From Evansella cellulosilytica DSM 2522 (GTDB lineage: Bacteria; Bacillota; Bacilli; Bacillales; Salisediminibacteriaceae), in NCBI RefSeq assembly GCF_000177235.2, contig NC_014829.1, forward strand, positions 2,666,001-2,730,000: a stretch of 64,000 nucleotides of DNA. Direction: 5' to 3'. The first letter of the stretch is position 1. Each line of letters starts with the position of its first letter. Position numbers and translations under genes: made by a program. This document shows, in pieces, positions 1-9,510 of the stretch. The notes below the pieces were generated by a model that did no database searches, was not told the origin of the DNA, and was given only the letters and a program-made list of their open reading frames with translations.

Positions 1-986
1 ATGGTTTTTAAGAACTTTTTAGTTTCTTCTTCTGTTGCAAGCGAGACAAGTTGCGCATCGAATAAATTTTTCACTTTTATATCGTTAACCTCATGATCTC
101 CTCTAACGAGTACGAGAACTGGTTTTTCATCTACGATAAAAAGTATCGACTTAATTAACTTTTGACGTTCAACCTGTAGAAATTCAGCTACTTCATCGAT
201 TGATTTCTTTTCTGGTGTGTTAACTAACTCTTTTTCCTTTAACAATTCATTAGTAGTTTCGTACTCAACGTTAACAGGTGCAATTTCAATGTTCGCTGCA
301 AAACTAGAAGAATCAGAGTACGCGATAGTGTCCTCACCAATCTCGGATAACACCATAAATTCATGAGTATCCTTTCCTCCCATCGCTCCGGAATCAGCTA
401 CCACGGCCCGGAAGTCAAGGCCACATCTCGTAAATATGTTTGTATATGCTTCATACATTTTATTGTAGCTTTCATCTAACCCTTCTTGACTAGTATCAAA
501 AGAGTAAGCATCTTTCATTAAGAATTCGCGTGAACGAAGCACCCCAAAACGAGGTCGGCGTTCGTCACGAAACTTTGTTTGGATTTGGTATAGTGTCATC
601 GGAAGTTTTTTATACGTTTTTACGTCATCTCTAACAACGGTTGTAATAACTTCTTCGTGTGTTGGGCCTAAAGCAAACTCTCTTCCATGGCGATCGTGCA
701 ATCTCATTAATTCAGGTCCATAAGCTTCCCACCTGCCAGACTCCTTCCAAAGTTCAGACTGTTGAATAGCTGGCATGAGCATTTCCTGTGCACCTGCTCG
801 GTTCATTTCTTCACGAACGATAGCTTCGACTTTTTTTAGTGCTTTTAACCCAAGTGGTAATAATGAATAAACACCGGAAGTACTTTGACGGATCAGCCCT
901 GCTCTCAGCATAAGCTGGTGACTAGTAACTTCTGCATCACTAGGTACATCTCTTAATGTTGGCGCTAAAAACGTACTTTGTTTCAT
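1..986 (-). CDS. proS: Prolyl-tRNA synthetase, N-terminal part (cut by window edge)
   Basis: This gene charges tRNA-Pro with proline in the cytoplasm. The 328 codons visible begin [15 protein letters not shown] and include class II synthetase motifs such as [20 protein letters not shown] and [18 protein letters not shown]. They run into the start of the editing (YbaK-like) insertion that is typical of bacterial-type ProRS. The ATG at 984-986 follows GAGGTG at good spacing. The family is usually about 565-570 residues, so roughly the last 40 percent lies outside the window. It follows rseP with a 70-bp gap and no visible terminator, so co-transcription is likely. Confidence 0.95.
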   Translation of the reverse strand, partial: MKQSTFLAPTLRDVPSDAEVTSHQLMLRAGLIRQSTSGVYSLLPLGLKALKKVEAIVREEMNRAGAQEMLMPAIQQSELWKESGRWEAYGPELMRLHDRHGREFALGPTHEEVITTVVRDDVKTYKKLPMTLYQIQTKFRDERRPRFGVLRSREFLMKDAYSFDTSQEGLDESYNKMYEAYTNIFTRCGLDFRAVVADSGAMGGKDTHEFMVLSEIGEDTIAYSDSSSFAANIEIAPVNVEYETTNELLKEKELVNTPEKKSIDEVAEFLQVERQKLIKSILFIVDEKPVLVLVRGDHEVNDIKVKNLFDAQLVSLATEEETKKFLKT

Positions 987-1056
987 CTATGTCACCTCAA
1001 CATTTTCATTCATAATAAACACGCAGCGTTTCATCACATTTATATAACCTTATCAT

Positions 1057-2316
1057 CTATAGGAAAAATTTGTTAATATCATTCCAAGTTACAACTAACA
1101 TAAGGAGCATGAGCAACGCAAAACCAATAAAATGAACTAGCCCTTCTTTTTGCGGGTCAATTGGTTTTCCTCTTAGAGCCTCAAGTCCTATAAATAATAG
1201 ACGTCCTCCATCAAGTGCTGGTAAAGGTAGTAAATTAATTATCCCTAAGTTTACACTTAAGATAGCCGTCCATTGCATAAGCATAAGGAATCCCAATGTA
1301 GCTACCTCATCTGTATAACTGTATATACCAACTGGTCCTGCCAAGTGATCTAGTGAGAACTGACCTGTTATTAACATTCCTAGAGATTCAAAAATTAACT
1401 TCGTAAACTCATATGTTTGTGTAAATCCAAATGCTACAGCACCAATTAAGGATTTTTCCGTTTGTTGATATATTCCAACTACCCCTTGTACTTGTTCGTC
1501 TGGGCCTACTCTTTCATCTGGAGTTATCGTAACTTCAAATTGATTCGTTCCTCTCTGTACAAGAAAATCTAAAGGCTCATTAGGATTAGATTGGATTATA
1601 GCCGTCATTTCTTGCCATGTCTCGACTTGTTGTCCATCAATCGCTAATACTTCATCACCTTTTTCAAGTCCTGCTTCGATTGCGGCACCATCCTCTATTA
1701 CATCTCCAACAACAGACTCGTTTACCGGTGTTCCTGCAAGCCATGCATACATGGCTAAAATAACAATTGCTAATAAAAAGTTCATCATCGGTCCTGCAAA
1801 CAAAGCCATTGCTCTTTGAGACTTTGTTTTAGACCCAAATTGTCTGTCTAACGGTGCTATTTGTGTAGCTTGTTCATCATAAATAAATTCTGCCTTATCG
1901 TCAATGGAGTAAGTTATTAAGTCTTCTTGATCATCAATATAGCCAGAGACGAATAGTTTGTCTTCTAAATCAATTTTTTCTACTTGAATAACTTTACAAT
2001 CAGGATGCTTTGACTTGTTATTAATAATTAATTGACGTACTTTCCCTTGGTTATTAAAAAGTAATCCTATCTCATAGCCGGGCTTTATTTGTATCATTTC
2101 GGGGTCTTCGCCAGCCATTCTAACAAACCCACCTAGAGGTAATAAACGAATAGTATAAACAGTTTCAGACCGCTTAAATGAAAAAATTTTAGGTCCGAAT
2201 CCAATTGCAAATTCCCTACATAATATCCCTGCTCGCTTAGCGAAGATAAGATGTCCAAATTCATGGATAAAAACAAGCAAACCAAAAATAACAATAATAG
2301 AAATGAAAGTATTCAT
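1057..2316 (-). CDS. rseP: RIP zinc metalloprotease RseP/RasP (site-2 protease)
   Basis: This is an intramembrane protease that cleaves membrane-anchored anti-sigma factors and remnant signal peptides (RasP/YluC in B. subtilis). The zinc site HEFGH is at residues 18-22 inside the first membrane helix. A PDZ domain lies around residues 190-280, and the second metal-ligand motif ALDGG sits near the C-terminus between hydrophobic helices. At 419 residues it matches the family. It lies 13 bp downstream of dxr in the conserved uppS-cdsA-dxr-rseP-proS order. Confidence 0.95.
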   Translation of the reverse strand: MNTFISIIVIFGLLVFIHEFGHLIFAKRAGILCREFAIGFGPKIFSFKRSETVYTIRLLPLGGFVRMAGEDPEMIQIKPGYEIGLLFNNQGKVRQLIINNKSKHPDCKVIQVEKIDLEDKLFVSGYIDDQEDLITYSIDDKAEFIYDEQATQIAPLDRQFGSKTKSQRAMALFAGPMMNFLLAIVILAMYAWLAGTPVNESVVGDVIEDGAAIEAGLEKGDEVLAIDGQQVETWQEMTAIIQSNPNEPLDFLVQRGTNQFEVTITPDERVGPDEQVQGVVGIYQQTEKSLIGAVAFGFTQTYEFTKLIFESLGMLITGQFSLDHLAGPVGIYSYTDEVATLGFLMLMQWTAILSVNLGIINLLPLPALDGGRLLFIGLEALRGKPIDPQKEGLVHFIGFALLMLLMLVVTWNDINKFFL

Positions 2317-2329
2317 AACAACACAACCT

Positions 2330-3478
2330 TTAGCTTATATAGGATAGTATTTTTTCTCTCGTATCTTTATCAACGGAGACAATTTCCTCAAGAGAGGGAG
2401 AATTACTAGTGCGATGCATCATCAACGCTTTTTCTACTATTTCTTCAATTTGTAAAAACGTGATTTTACCTTGTAAAAAGAGTGATACTGCTATTTCATT
2501 AGCTGCATTGAGTACCGTTGGTGCTGTTCCACCGATTTTACCAGCTTCATAAGCCAAGTGTAAGCATCGAAATCTTTCGTAATCCACCTGTTGGAAATGT
2601 AGTGCACCTAGTTCCCATAAATTTAATTTTTTCCCTTCATACATATCAAGTCTTTCTGGCTTTGTTAAAGCATATTGAATTGGCACCCTCATATCTGGAC
2701 TACCTAAATGGGCTAGTACACTACCATCAATATATTCAACCATGGAGTGAATGATACTTTCTTTATGTAAGATTACATCAATTTTTTCATATGGAATATT
2801 AAATAACCATTTCGCTTCAATCACTTCTAATCCTTTATTCATCATTGTAGCTGAATCGATTGTTATTTTTGCCCCCATATTCCAATTAGGGTGATTTAAT
2901 GCATCTTCAATCGTAACAGTTTTTAATTCTTCTATAGACCTGTCACGAAAACTTCCACCTGAAGCAGTTAATATAATTCTTGATACCTCTTTTTCTATAT
3001 TACCTTCTAAGCATTGGTAAATAGCTGAATGTTCACTATCAACAGGGATAAGCTCTACTCCCATTTTTTCCGCCAATTGGGTAACCAAATGACCTGCAGT
3101 GACTAACGTCTCTTTATTTGCAATAGCAACATCTATACGAGACTCAATAGCTGCTAACGTTGGTTTAAGCCCAACGCTCCCCATCACCGCATTCACTAAC
3201 AGATCCATTTTATGATAAGTTGCTACTTCAATGATGCCTTCAGCGCCATATACGAGCTTGACATGTGAAGGTAACTGGTGAGCAATTTGATCCGCTATTT
3301 CCTTCGTTTCGACACTAACAATATAAGGTTGAAATTCATTTATTTGAGCAAGCCCTTTTTCAATATTTTTTCCGAAGCTCATCGTAACTAATTGAAATGA
3401 AGATTTATGAGCTCGAATAACATCTAAAGTTTGAACTCCAATCGATCCCGTTGATCCTAACAAACCAATTTTTTTCAT
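2330..3478 (-). CDS. dxr: 1-deoxy-D-xylulose 5-phosphate reductoisomerase
   Basis: This enzyme converts DXP to 2-C-methyl-D-erythritol 4-phosphate with NADPH, the committed step of the MEP isoprenoid pathway. The NADPH-binding loop GSTGSIG is at residues 8-14. The NKETLVTAG and SEHSAIYQ segments carry conserved metal and substrate residues. The length of 382 residues is normal. The ATG follows a GAGGAG ribosome-binding site. Its position beside uppS makes sense because both act on isoprenoid precursors for undecaprenyl phosphate. Confidence 0.96.
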   Translation of the reverse strand: MKKIGLLGSTGSIGVQTLDVIRAHKSSFQLVTMSFGKNIEKGLAQINEFQPYIVSVETKEIADQIAHQLPSHVKLVYGAEGIIEVATYHKMDLLVNAVMGSVGLKPTLAAIESRIDVAIANKETLVTAGHLVTQLAEKMGVELIPVDSEHSAIYQCLEGNIEKEVSRIILTASGGSFRDRSIEELKTVTIEDALNHPNWNMGAKITIDSATMMNKGLEVIEAKWLFNIPYEKIDVILHKESIIHSMVEYIDGSVLAHLGSPDMRVPIQYALTKPERLDMYEGKKLNLWELGALHFQQVDYERFRCLHLAYEAGKIGGTAPTVLNAANEIAVSLFLQGKITFLQIEEIVEKALMMHRTSNSPSLEEIVSVDKDTREKILSYIS

Positions 3479-3519
3479 AAAAGTCTCCTCTTTTATTTCT
3501 CTTAGTCTATTGTATGAAT

Positions 3520-4311
3520 TTATATAAGATTAAGTAAATAAAGAATTGGCATCACATAGATTAAACTATCAAAGCGGTCGAGAATGCCACCGTGTCCCGG
3601 CAAAACTTGTCCAGAGTCTTTTACTGAGTAATATCTTTTTAAAGCTGATTCAACGAGATCACCTAATTGCCCTGTTATAGATACAACTATAATAAATATT
3701 ACTGTCGTAACGAAAGAAACAAAAAGGGGTATAAACAACGTATAGATTACACCAACAGTAAACGCTAAAATGATGCCTCCAATTGCACCTTCTATTGTCT
3801 TTTTAGGGCTAATTTCCGGCCACAATTTATGTTTACCAAAACTTCTACCAGCAAAGTATGCACCCGAATCTGTCGCCCATACTAATATTAATATAAAAAA
3901 TATTAGCTCTAAACCTTGATCTAAAAACCTCGTATAGATGAAAAAGTGAAATCCAAAGCCGATGTAAACTGAAGATAAAATAACAAAACCCGCTTCATCA
4001 AAAGTAAATGAATTTTTTGTAATGACTGTTAAAGCTAATAAAAGAATAATAAGTAATAAGAACATCTCAAACTTATTAATATGTAGCCAGTCAGTAGACA
4101 TAATTGCTTCTGGAACGAGCAGTAACCACATTAGAAAAAAGCTTAACAACCCTATTGGAGAAAAGTAATTGATTTGTTTCATTTTTAATAGTTCACTCAT
4201 AGCAATAGTGGCAAGGGCTACCATTAATAGAGTAAAAGGCCAACTCCCAATGATAATTAATGATAAAAAACCTGCCCCTGCAATAACAGCGGTAATAATT
4301 CTTTGCTTCAT
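3520..4311 (-). CDS. cdsA: Phosphatidate cytidylyltransferase (CDP-diglyceride synthase)
   Basis: This integral membrane enzyme makes CDP-diacylglycerol from CTP and phosphatidic acid, the precursor of bacterial phospholipids. The 263-residue protein is a series of hydrophobic helices. It ends with the diagnostic signature [13 protein letters not shown] followed by [13 protein letters not shown]. It starts 15 bp downstream of uppS with a GAGGAGG site, and the order uppS-cdsA-dxr is standard for Bacilli. Confidence 0.95.
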   Translation of the reverse strand: MKQRIITAVIAGAGFLSLIIIGSWPFTLLMVALATIAMSELLKMKQINYFSPIGLLSFFLMWLLLVPEAIMSTDWLHINKFEMFLLLIILLLALTVITKNSFTFDEAGFVILSSVYIGFGFHFFIYTRFLDQGLELIFFILILVWATDSGAYFAGRSFGKHKLWPEISPKKTIEGAIGGIILAFTVGVIYTLFIPLFVSFVTTVIFIIVVSITGQLGDLVESALKRYYSVKDSGQVLPGHGGILDRFDSLIYVMPILYLLNLI

Positions 4312-4326
4312 TGGCTTTCCTCCTCT

Positions 4327-5097
4327 CTATAAACCTCCATACCTACGCGCTCTATTTTGGTATACTCTGATAGCTTCTTCTAAACTTTCTTCCGAGAAAT
4401 CAGGCCATAATACTTCCGTAAACCAGAACTCCGTATACGCAAGTTGCCATAACATAAAATTACTTAACCTAATTTCTCCACTTGTTCGAATGAGTAGATC
4501 TGGATCATCAAGTTCCGATGTCATTAAGTATTTCGCAAGACTTTCTTCTGTAATGTCATCAATCGAAGTACCTTCGTTGTCGATAGTCGAATATAGCTTT
4601 TTAACAGCTTCAATAATTTCTGAACGAGAACCATAATTCAATGCAAAATTTAAAATTAATCCGTTATTATCTTCTGTATCTTTTATTGCCTTATCGATTG
4701 CGCGAAGAGTGTGTATAGGAAGGTTCTCTTTCGTCCCTGTTAACCGTACCTTTACATTTTCTTTTATAAGCTCAGGTAATTCTTTATTTAAGAACAACTC
4801 AGGTAAACGCATCAAAAAATCTACTTCACCCTTAGGCCGTTTCCAATTTTCTGTGGAGAATGCATATAGCGTCAACACTTCAACACCTAAATGATTGGCA
4901 TGTTTAACTATTTTGCGAACAACATTCATACCTTCTCGATGTCCTGCGATTCTAGGAAGTCCTCTTTTTTTCGCCCATCTTCCATTCCCGTCCATGATGA
5001 TTGCAATATGTTTTGGTATATTATCTTTGTCAATCTCATCAACTGTTCTTATGGAATTAGTTTTTTGCTTTCTCAATTCGGCTAATCTTTTTAACAT
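4327..5097 (-). CDS. uppS: Undecaprenyl pyrophosphate synthase (cis-prenyltransferase)
   Basis: This enzyme condenses isopentenyl units onto farnesyl diphosphate to form the C55 lipid carrier for cell-wall synthesis. The cis-prenyltransferase motif MDGNGRWAKKRG holds catalytic Asp36. The HREGMNVV and YAFSTENWKRP segments and the C-terminal RTSGEIRLSNF motif are present. Its 256 residues fit the family. It is the first gene after the frr terminator; no confident promoter was found in the gap. Confidence 0.95.
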   Translation of the reverse strand: MLKRLAELRKQKTNSIRTVDEIDKDNIPKHIAIIMDGNGRWAKKRGLPRIAGHREGMNVVRKIVKHANHLGVEVLTLYAFSTENWKRPKGEVDFLMRLPELFLNKELPELIKENVKVRLTGTKENLPIHTLRAIDKAIKDTEDNNGLILNFALNYGSRSEIIEAVKKLYSTIDNEGTSIDDITEESLAKYLMTSELDDPDLLIRTSGEIRLSNFMLWQLAYTEFWFTEVLWPDFSEESLEEAIRVYQNRARRYGGL

Positions 5098-5202
5098 ACC
5101 TTTTCCCCCAAATGGCCAAAAGAAGTTCTCTCATTAAGCATGGTTTTTTCTATCTAAATTTAAACCTCATTAATTCTTATATTCGAAATTAGTTAAAAGT
5201 GT

Positions 5203-5236
5203 AAAAAACCCCCATTGGAAGGAAGAGGGTCTTTTA
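5203..5236 (-). terminator. Intrinsic terminator after frr
   Basis: On the minus strand a short stem (ACCCTC pairing with GGGGGT across an 11-nt loop) is followed by TTTTTT. It sits 27 bp past the frr stop codon, so it probably ends the pyrH-frr transcript before uppS. Confidence 0.7.
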
Positions 5237-5262
5237 CAACGTTAATTTTACATGTTTTTCAA

Positions 5263-5820
5263 TTATACTTCCATTATTTCTTGCTCTTTTGATTTTGCAA
5301 TTTCATCGATGTCTTTAATGACACCATCTGTCAGTTTTTGTACTTCATCTTGGTTCCATCGAAGATCGTCTTCTGTTAACTCTCCATCTTTTTCTAACTT
5401 TTTCAATTCATCATTTGCATCTCGACGGATATTCCTAACAGCTACTTTTGCTTCTTCTGAGTAACGTCCAACTAGTTTAACGAGTTCTTTTCTTCTTTCT
5501 TCAGTTAGCGCAGGTATTGCGATACGAATGATATTTCCATCATTTGTAGGAGATAACCCTAAGTCTGCTTTTTGAATCGCTCTTTCAATATCTTGTAATG
5601 AAGACTTGTCAAAAGGTTGGATTGTAAGCATTCGAGCCTCTGGCACTGCAATCGATGCTAATTGATTTAATGGTGTCATCATTCCGTAGTATTCTACTTG
5701 CACTTTATCTAGTAATGATGGGTTAGCTCGACCAGCCCTTATAGTAGCTAACTCTTTTCGAAATGCTTCTACTGACTTACTCATTTTCACTTCTGCTTGT
5801 TTGAGTGCTTCGTTTGACAT
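5263..5820 (-). CDS. frr: Ribosome recycling factor
   Basis: RRF works with EF-G to split post-termination ribosomes. The 185-residue protein has the family pattern throughout, including [28 protein letters not shown] and [15 protein letters not shown]. Its start codon shares one base with the pyrH stop (TAATG), which indicates translational coupling. A terminator follows. Confidence 0.97.
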   Translation of the reverse strand: MSNEALKQAEVKMSKSVEAFRKELATIRAGRANPSLLDKVQVEYYGMMTPLNQLASIAVPEARMLTIQPFDKSSLQDIERAIQKADLGLSPTNDGNIIRIAIPALTEERRKELVKLVGRYSEEAKVAVRNIRRDANDELKKLEKDGELTEDDLRWNQDEVQKLTDGVIKDIDEIAKSKEQEIMEV

Positions 5821-6545
5821 TATTCTTTCCCCCTTATTATTGTACCAATTTCTTCACCTAAAACAGCGCGTTTAATATTACCTTCTTCCATGATAGAAAA
5901 AACAATTAACGGGATGTTGTTATCCATACAAAGAGAGGATGCTGTTGAATCCATTACCGCTAATCCATCCTTCAAAATGTCAAGATATGTTAACGTCTCA
6001 TACTTAAATGCTGTAGCATCAACAGATGGGTCTGCACTATATACACCATCCACTTTATTTTTAGCCATCAAGATAACATCTGCTTCAATTTCAGCCGCTC
6101 TTAATGCTGCCGTAGTATCTGTTGAGAAATATGGATTCCCAGTCCCTGCAGCAAAGATAACTACTCTTTTCTTCTCTAAATGCCTTATGGCTCTACGTCT
6201 TATGTAAGGCTCAGCAACTTGTCTCATTTCTATTGAGCTTTGAACGCGTGTTTGAACGCCGATTGTCTCAAGACTATCTTGTAAAGCTAATGAGTTCATA
6301 ACAGTAGCTAGCATTCCCATATAATCTGCTGTTGCTCTATCCATCCCTTTAGCGCTACCAGCCATCCCTCGCCAAATATTACCACCACCGACAATAATCG
6401 CTACCTCGACATTTAAATCAATAATATCTCTTATTTGCTCGGCTATGGATTGGATGACAGATGGATCAATTCCATACCCTTGATCTCCTGCTAATGCTTC
6501 ACCACTTAATTTTAACACAATTCGACTGTATTTTGGTTTCTCCAT
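5820..6545 (-). CDS. pyrH: UMP kinase
   Basis: This hexameric amino-acid-kinase-fold enzyme phosphorylates UMP to UDP. Recognisable parts are [13 protein letters not shown] near the N-terminus, VGGGNIWRG, the [16 protein letters not shown] helix and [17 protein letters not shown] chose the ATG at 6543-6545 (241 residues) because a GGAGGG site sits just upstream. An in-frame TTG four codons earlier overlaps that site and is unlikely. The gene lies between tsf and frr as in other Bacilli. Confidence 0.96.
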   Translation of the reverse strand: MEKPKYSRIVLKLSGEALAGDQGYGIDPSVIQSIAEQIRDIIDLNVEVAIIVGGGNIWRGMAGSAKGMDRATADYMGMLATVMNSLALQDSLETIGVQTRVQSSIEMRQVAEPYIRRRAIRHLEKKRVVIFAAGTGNPYFSTDTTAALRAAEIEADVILMAKNKVDGVYSADPSVDATAFKYETLTYLDILKDGLAVMDSTASSLCMDNNIPLIVFSIMEEGNIKRAVLGEEIGTIIRGKE

Positions 6546-6612
6546 AATACCCTCCAAAATCTCATTCAGCAGCTGCTGTTAATATTCTTTCATTGGCTTA
6601 TTACTACTCTTA

Positions 6613-6638
6613 GTAAAAAGGGACACAATGTGCCCCTT
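6613..6638 (-). terminator. Intrinsic terminator after tsf
   Basis: A 9-bp stem on the minus strand (AAGGGGCAC pairing with GTGTCCCTT, loop ATT) is followed directly by TTT. It lies 14 bp past the tsf stop and separates tsf from pyrH. Confidence 0.85.
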
Positions 6639-6651
6639 CTAGATATTATCA

Positions 6652-7536
6652 TTATTTTTTTACTTGAGACATAACTTCTTCTGCAAAGTTTTCCTCACGC
6701 TTCTCGATTCCTTCTCCAACTTCAAAACGATAGAATTCTTTTACAGAAGCACCTTTAGAAGATAAGAATTTACCAACTTTTTGGTCGCTATCTTTTACGA
6801 ATGCTTGATCATTTAAACATACATCTTCGAAATACTTACCTAAACGGCCTTCAACCATCTTTTCAACGATTTTTTCTGGTTTACCTTCATTTAAAGCTTG
6901 TTGCTTTAATACTTCACGCTCATGCTCAACTTCCTCTTGGGAAACTTGATCACGGCTAATGTATTTAGGGTTAATAGCTGCAATATGCATAGAAATATCC
7001 TTTGCTAAATCCGCATCTTGCGTACCGTCAAGAAGCGTTAATACAGCAATTCTTCCCCCCATATGATGGTAAGCACCAAATGCTTCATTGTCAGAACGCT
7101 CTACTACCGCAAAGCGGCGTAGTGAAATTTTTTCTCCGATTTTTGCAATTTGATTATTAATATAGTTATTTAAAGTATCTGCATCACCATCAAAGTCTTG
7201 TGCTAAAGCAGCTTCAACATCACTTGGTTTATTATTCAAAAGATGGGAAGCAACAGTATCCACTAAACTAATAAAGTTTTCATTTTTCGCAACGAAGTCT
7301 GTCTCTGCATTAATTTCAACAATTACCGCAGTGTTTCCTTCTACTTTAATATGCGCTAGACCTTCTGCTGCTACGCGGTCTGCCTTTTTAGCTGCACTAG
7401 CAATTCCTTTTTCACGTAAAAAATCAATTGCTTTTTCCATATCACCATCAGTTTCTGTTAAAGCTTTCTTACAATCCATCATTCCTGCACCAGTTTTTTC
7501 ACGTAACTCTTTTACCATCGCTGCTGTTATTGCCAT
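6652..7536 (-). CDS. tsf: Translation elongation factor Ts
   Basis: EF-Ts is the nucleotide exchange factor that reloads EF-Tu with GTP. The N-terminal UBA-like domain reads [19 protein letters not shown], and the core has the conserved TDFVAKN motif. It is 294 residues long, and its ATG follows AAGGAGG. It is separated from rpsB by a strong terminator and a 149-bp gap with palindromes, so it may be transcribed independently or by read-through. Confidence 0.97.
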   Translation of the reverse strand: MAITAAMVKELREKTGAGMMDCKKALTETDGDMEKAIDFLREKGIASAAKKADRVAAEGLAHIKVEGNTAVIVEINAETDFVAKNENFISLVDTVASHLLNNKPSDVEAALAQDFDGDADTLNNYINNQIAKIGEKISLRRFAVVERSDNEAFGAYHHMGGRIAVLTLLDGTQDADLAKDISMHIAAINPKYISRDQVSQEEVEHEREVLKQQALNEGKPEKIVEKMVEGRLGKYFEDVCLNDQAFVKDSDQKVGKFLSSKGASVKEFYRFEVGEGIEKREENFAEEVMSQVKK

Positions 7537-7599
7537 GGGTAATTCCTCCTTAAATTTGAGTATGTAATTATGTGGTTAAGATACTTTTACTAGTATTAA

Positions 7600-7621
7600 G
7601 CTATTAAATACATTTAATAGC
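7600..7621. repeat. 22-bp perfect AT-rich palindrome in rpsB-tsf gap
   Basis: Two 10-base arms (GCTATTAAAT and ATTTAATAGC) flank a 2-base centre. The palindrome lies between the rpsB terminator and the tsf ribosome-binding site. Flanking AAGATA and TATCTT segments could close an outer stem. It may be a cis-regulatory element of tsf; that function is inferred only. Confidence 0.45.
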
Positions 7622-7634
7622 GAGAATATCTTTT

Positions 7635-7675
7635 AAAAAAGGGTGATAAAGGGTCAAGCCCTCTATCACCCTTTT
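7635..7675 (-). terminator. Strong intrinsic terminator/attenuator after rpsB
   Basis: A 17-bp stem (AAAAGGGTGATAGAGGG with its complement) closes a CTTGA loop and runs into a T tract on the minus strand. It starts 11 bp past the rpsB stop. It is the strongest terminator in the window and probably reduces transcription into tsf. Confidence 0.9.
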
Positions 7676-7685
7676 GGACAACATT

Positions 7686-8384
7686 TTAAGCAGTTGTTTC
7701 TTCACCTTGGTTAGCTTCAATAATAGCATCTGCCATTTTTGCAGTTAACAAACGTACAGCGCGAATTGCATCATCGTTTGCAGGAATAACGTAATCAATT
7801 TCATCCGGGTCACAGTTAGTATCTACAATACCAACGATAGGAATATTTAATTTACGTGCTTCTGCAACAGCAATACGTTCTTTACGAGGATCAATGATAA
7901 ATAAAGCGTCTGGAAGTTTATCCATATCTTTAATTCCACCTAGGAATTTTTCTAAACGATCCATTTCTTTCTTCAGTAGAACAACCTCTTTTTTAGGTAA
8001 AACTTCAAACGTACCATCTTCTTGCATACGCTCAAGGTCTTTTAAACGACCGATACGTTTGCGAATTGTATCAAAATTCGTTAATGTACCACCTAACCAA
8101 CGTTGGTTAATAAAGTACATACCACAACGTTCAGCTTCTTCTTTCACTGCGTCTTGTGCTTGTTTTTTTGTACCTACAAAAAGCATTGTTCCGCCTTGAC
8201 CAGCTAAGTCACGAACATAATTAAATGCTTCGTCAACTTTTTTTACTGTTTTTTGTAAGTCAATAATGTAAATACCGTTTCTTTCTGTGAAGATGTAGCG
8301 ATCCATTTTTGGGTTCCAGCGACGTGTTTGATGTCCGAAATGTACCCCTGCTTCTAATAATTGTTTCATGGATATCACTGCCAT
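7686..8384 (-). CDS. rpsB: 30S ribosomal protein S2
   Basis: S2 bridges the head and body of the small subunit. The protein (232 residues) begins [20 protein letters not shown] and has the family's [18 protein letters not shown] and [12 protein letters not shown] segments. The ATG at 8382-8384 follows AGGAGGTG at 6-base spacing; a GTG three codons upstream overlaps that site and is rejected. The gene has its own promoter and a leader with a stable hairpin. Confidence 0.97.
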   Translation of the reverse strand: MAVISMKQLLEAGVHFGHQTRRWNPKMDRYIFTERNGIYIIDLQKTVKKVDEAFNYVRDLAGQGGTMLFVGTKKQAQDAVKEEAERCGMYFINQRWLGGTLTNFDTIRKRIGRLKDLERMQEDGTFEVLPKKEVVLLKKEMDRLEKFLGGIKDMDKLPDALFIIDPRKERIAVAEARKLNIPIVGIVDTNCDPDEIDYVIPANDDAIRAVRLLTAKMADAIIEANQGEETTA

Positions 8385-8433
8385 ACTACACACCTCCTAT
8401 TTGGTTTTATTAGCCTCCGTTCCTATCTTCTTC

Positions 8434-8465
8434 AAGTGGAACTGCTTTTTGCAGCACCGCCACTT
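8434..8465 (-). promoter_or_regulatory. Leader hairpin of rpsB mRNA
   Basis: In the roughly 110-nt untranslated leader of rpsB an outer stem (AAGTGG/CCACTT) encloses an inner stem (CTGC/GCAG) with an AAAAA loop. Ribosomal protein leaders of this kind often bind the encoded protein for feedback control. I see the structure; binding of S2 is inference. Confidence 0.5.
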
Positions 8466-8503
8466 AAATCTAGAAACGTGTGTGATGATTAACACCGAGA
8501 AAT

Positions 8504-8532
8504 AATATACCACATTGTCAGAGTGATGACAA
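8504..8532 (-). promoter_or_regulatory. Sigma-A promoter of rpsB
   Basis: TTGTCA and TATATT are separated by 17 bp, with TG one base upstream of the -10 box (extended -10). The predicted start lies near 8497. The -35 box forms one arm of an inverted repeat, TTGTCA-N6-TGACAA, at 8515-8532. Confidence 0.75.
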
Positions 8533-8546
8533 GTGGTGTCGAATGA

Positions 8547-9068
8547 TTATTTATGAAACTTTAATAATAGCTCCACTTCTCCGACTCCCATATCTAATTT
8601 CTTAGCAATTTCATTTATTGATAAACCTTGTTGATGAAGCGACAAGATTTTAGATGTAGATGACGTATCAACCTCCACTTGATCTTCCTCTGGAAAAGGT
8701 GGAGAATAGTCATTATAATTTTCATCACCCAATACTTGATTAAGTAGATCATTCGCTCCCGTCTTATTTATATCCTCTGTAGATGTTTCAACTTTTTTAT
8801 TATTGATTACATTTTCCTTCAAAGTAACTTCTTTTATATGTTTAACATTGTTGGTATTTTTTGTTTTTTCTTTATTTATTAATTCTTGATAAAGTCTTTC
8901 ATTATCTTCTTTCATTTCTGTCGTATAAGAAATCAAGATATCTTCCATCTCTTTTATTACTTTTTCATTATTTATAGGCTGTTCTTTTGATTGTCTCTGA
9001 TATAAGATAATCATAAAATAAATACTTACAAAGTGAAGCATAAAGCTAATAATTAGTAAATAGAACAT
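8547..9068 (-). CDS. swrB: SwrB-like swarming motility protein (YlxL family)
   Basis: This is the last gene of the fla/che cluster, exactly where B. subtilis has swrB, between sigD and rpsB. The 173-residue protein has one N-terminal membrane segment (about residues 2-22), a charged coiled region rich in Lys, Glu and Asn, and a C-terminal helix-turn-helix-like tail (ILSLHQQGLSINEIAKKLDMGVGEVELLLK). SwrB is known to promote activation of the flagellar export apparatus. Assignment rests on position, size and topology rather than strong sequence identity. Confidence 0.75.
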   Translation of the reverse strand: MFYLLIISFMLHFVSIYFMIILYQRQSKEQPINNEKVIKEMEDILISYTTEMKEDNERLYQELINKEKTKNTNNVKHIKEVTLKENVINNKKVETSTEDINKTGANDLLNQVLGDENYNDYSPPFPEEDQVEVDTSSTSKILSLHQQGLSINEIAKKLDMGVGEVELLLKFHK

Positions 9069-9082
9069 CTAGCAATACTCCT

Positions 9083-9412
9083 TTACCATTTTAAGTCCAC
9101 GTGCTTTCCTTTATACGGATGAGAATCTCTTTTATGTTCATCTCCACGTAATTCTTTCTCACTCCATTTATCTCTATGTTGGTTATCTTGCTGTTGTTTT
9201 TGCTTTTTATTACTTTCTTCTTTAACTTTTTTGTTTACTACTGTCTCGGACTCTGCTACTCGTTTTTTCATTCGTTCTTGTTCTTTCAGCTGTTTTTGTT
9301 GAAGCTGTTCTTGTGTAATTATTCCCCTTTGCTGTAACTGCTCTTGGATCTGTCCTGCTGTTTGTGAACGTGGAACTGCAACTTGAAGCTCGATTGATTT
9401 TAAGCCGCTCAT
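9083..9412 (-). CDS. Uncharacterised Gln/Lys-rich protein of the motility operon
   Basis: I do not recognise a named family. The first 30 or so residues (LKSIELQVAVPRSQTAGQIQEQ) look conserved and ordered. The rest is a highly charged, low-complexity tail rich in Gln, Lys and Glu, ending HVDLKW. There is no signal peptide or membrane helix. It has a good AAAGGAG ribosome-binding site, lies 14 bp before swrB, and is preceded by a hairpin terminator after the FapA-like gene. A motility-linked role is suggested only by location. Confidence 0.65.
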   Translation of the reverse strand: MSGLKSIELQVAVPRSQTAGQIQEQLQQRGIITQEQLQQKQLKEQERMKKRVAESETVVNKKVKEESNKKQKQQQDNQHRDKWSEKELRGDEHKRDSHPYKGKHVDLKW

Positions 9413-9456
9413 CTCTTACGCTCCTTTATACACCTTTATCTTAATGAAAGATATTA

Positions 9457-9488
9457 AAAGCGCTCGCCATAGCATTTGCAAGCGCTTT
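9457..9488 (-). terminator. Hairpin terminator/attenuator after the FapA-like gene
   Basis: AAAGCGCTTGC pairs over 11 positions (one G-T) with GCGAGCGCTTT around a 10-nt loop, followed by TAATAT on the minus strand. It starts 23 bp past the upstream stop codon and may limit transcription into the 109-residue gene and swrB. Confidence 0.65.
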
Positions 9489-9510
9489 ATTACAATTCGT
9501 TAATAAATGA

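Noticed and set aside
4169-4636. Plus-strand open frame across cdsA-uppS
   Set aside because: It overlaps two conserved genes in antisense, and the product shows no recognisable domain.
9457-9488. Catabolite-responsive (cre) element
   Set aside because: The AAAGCGCTTGCA core has about three mismatches to the consensus and is better explained as a terminator stem.
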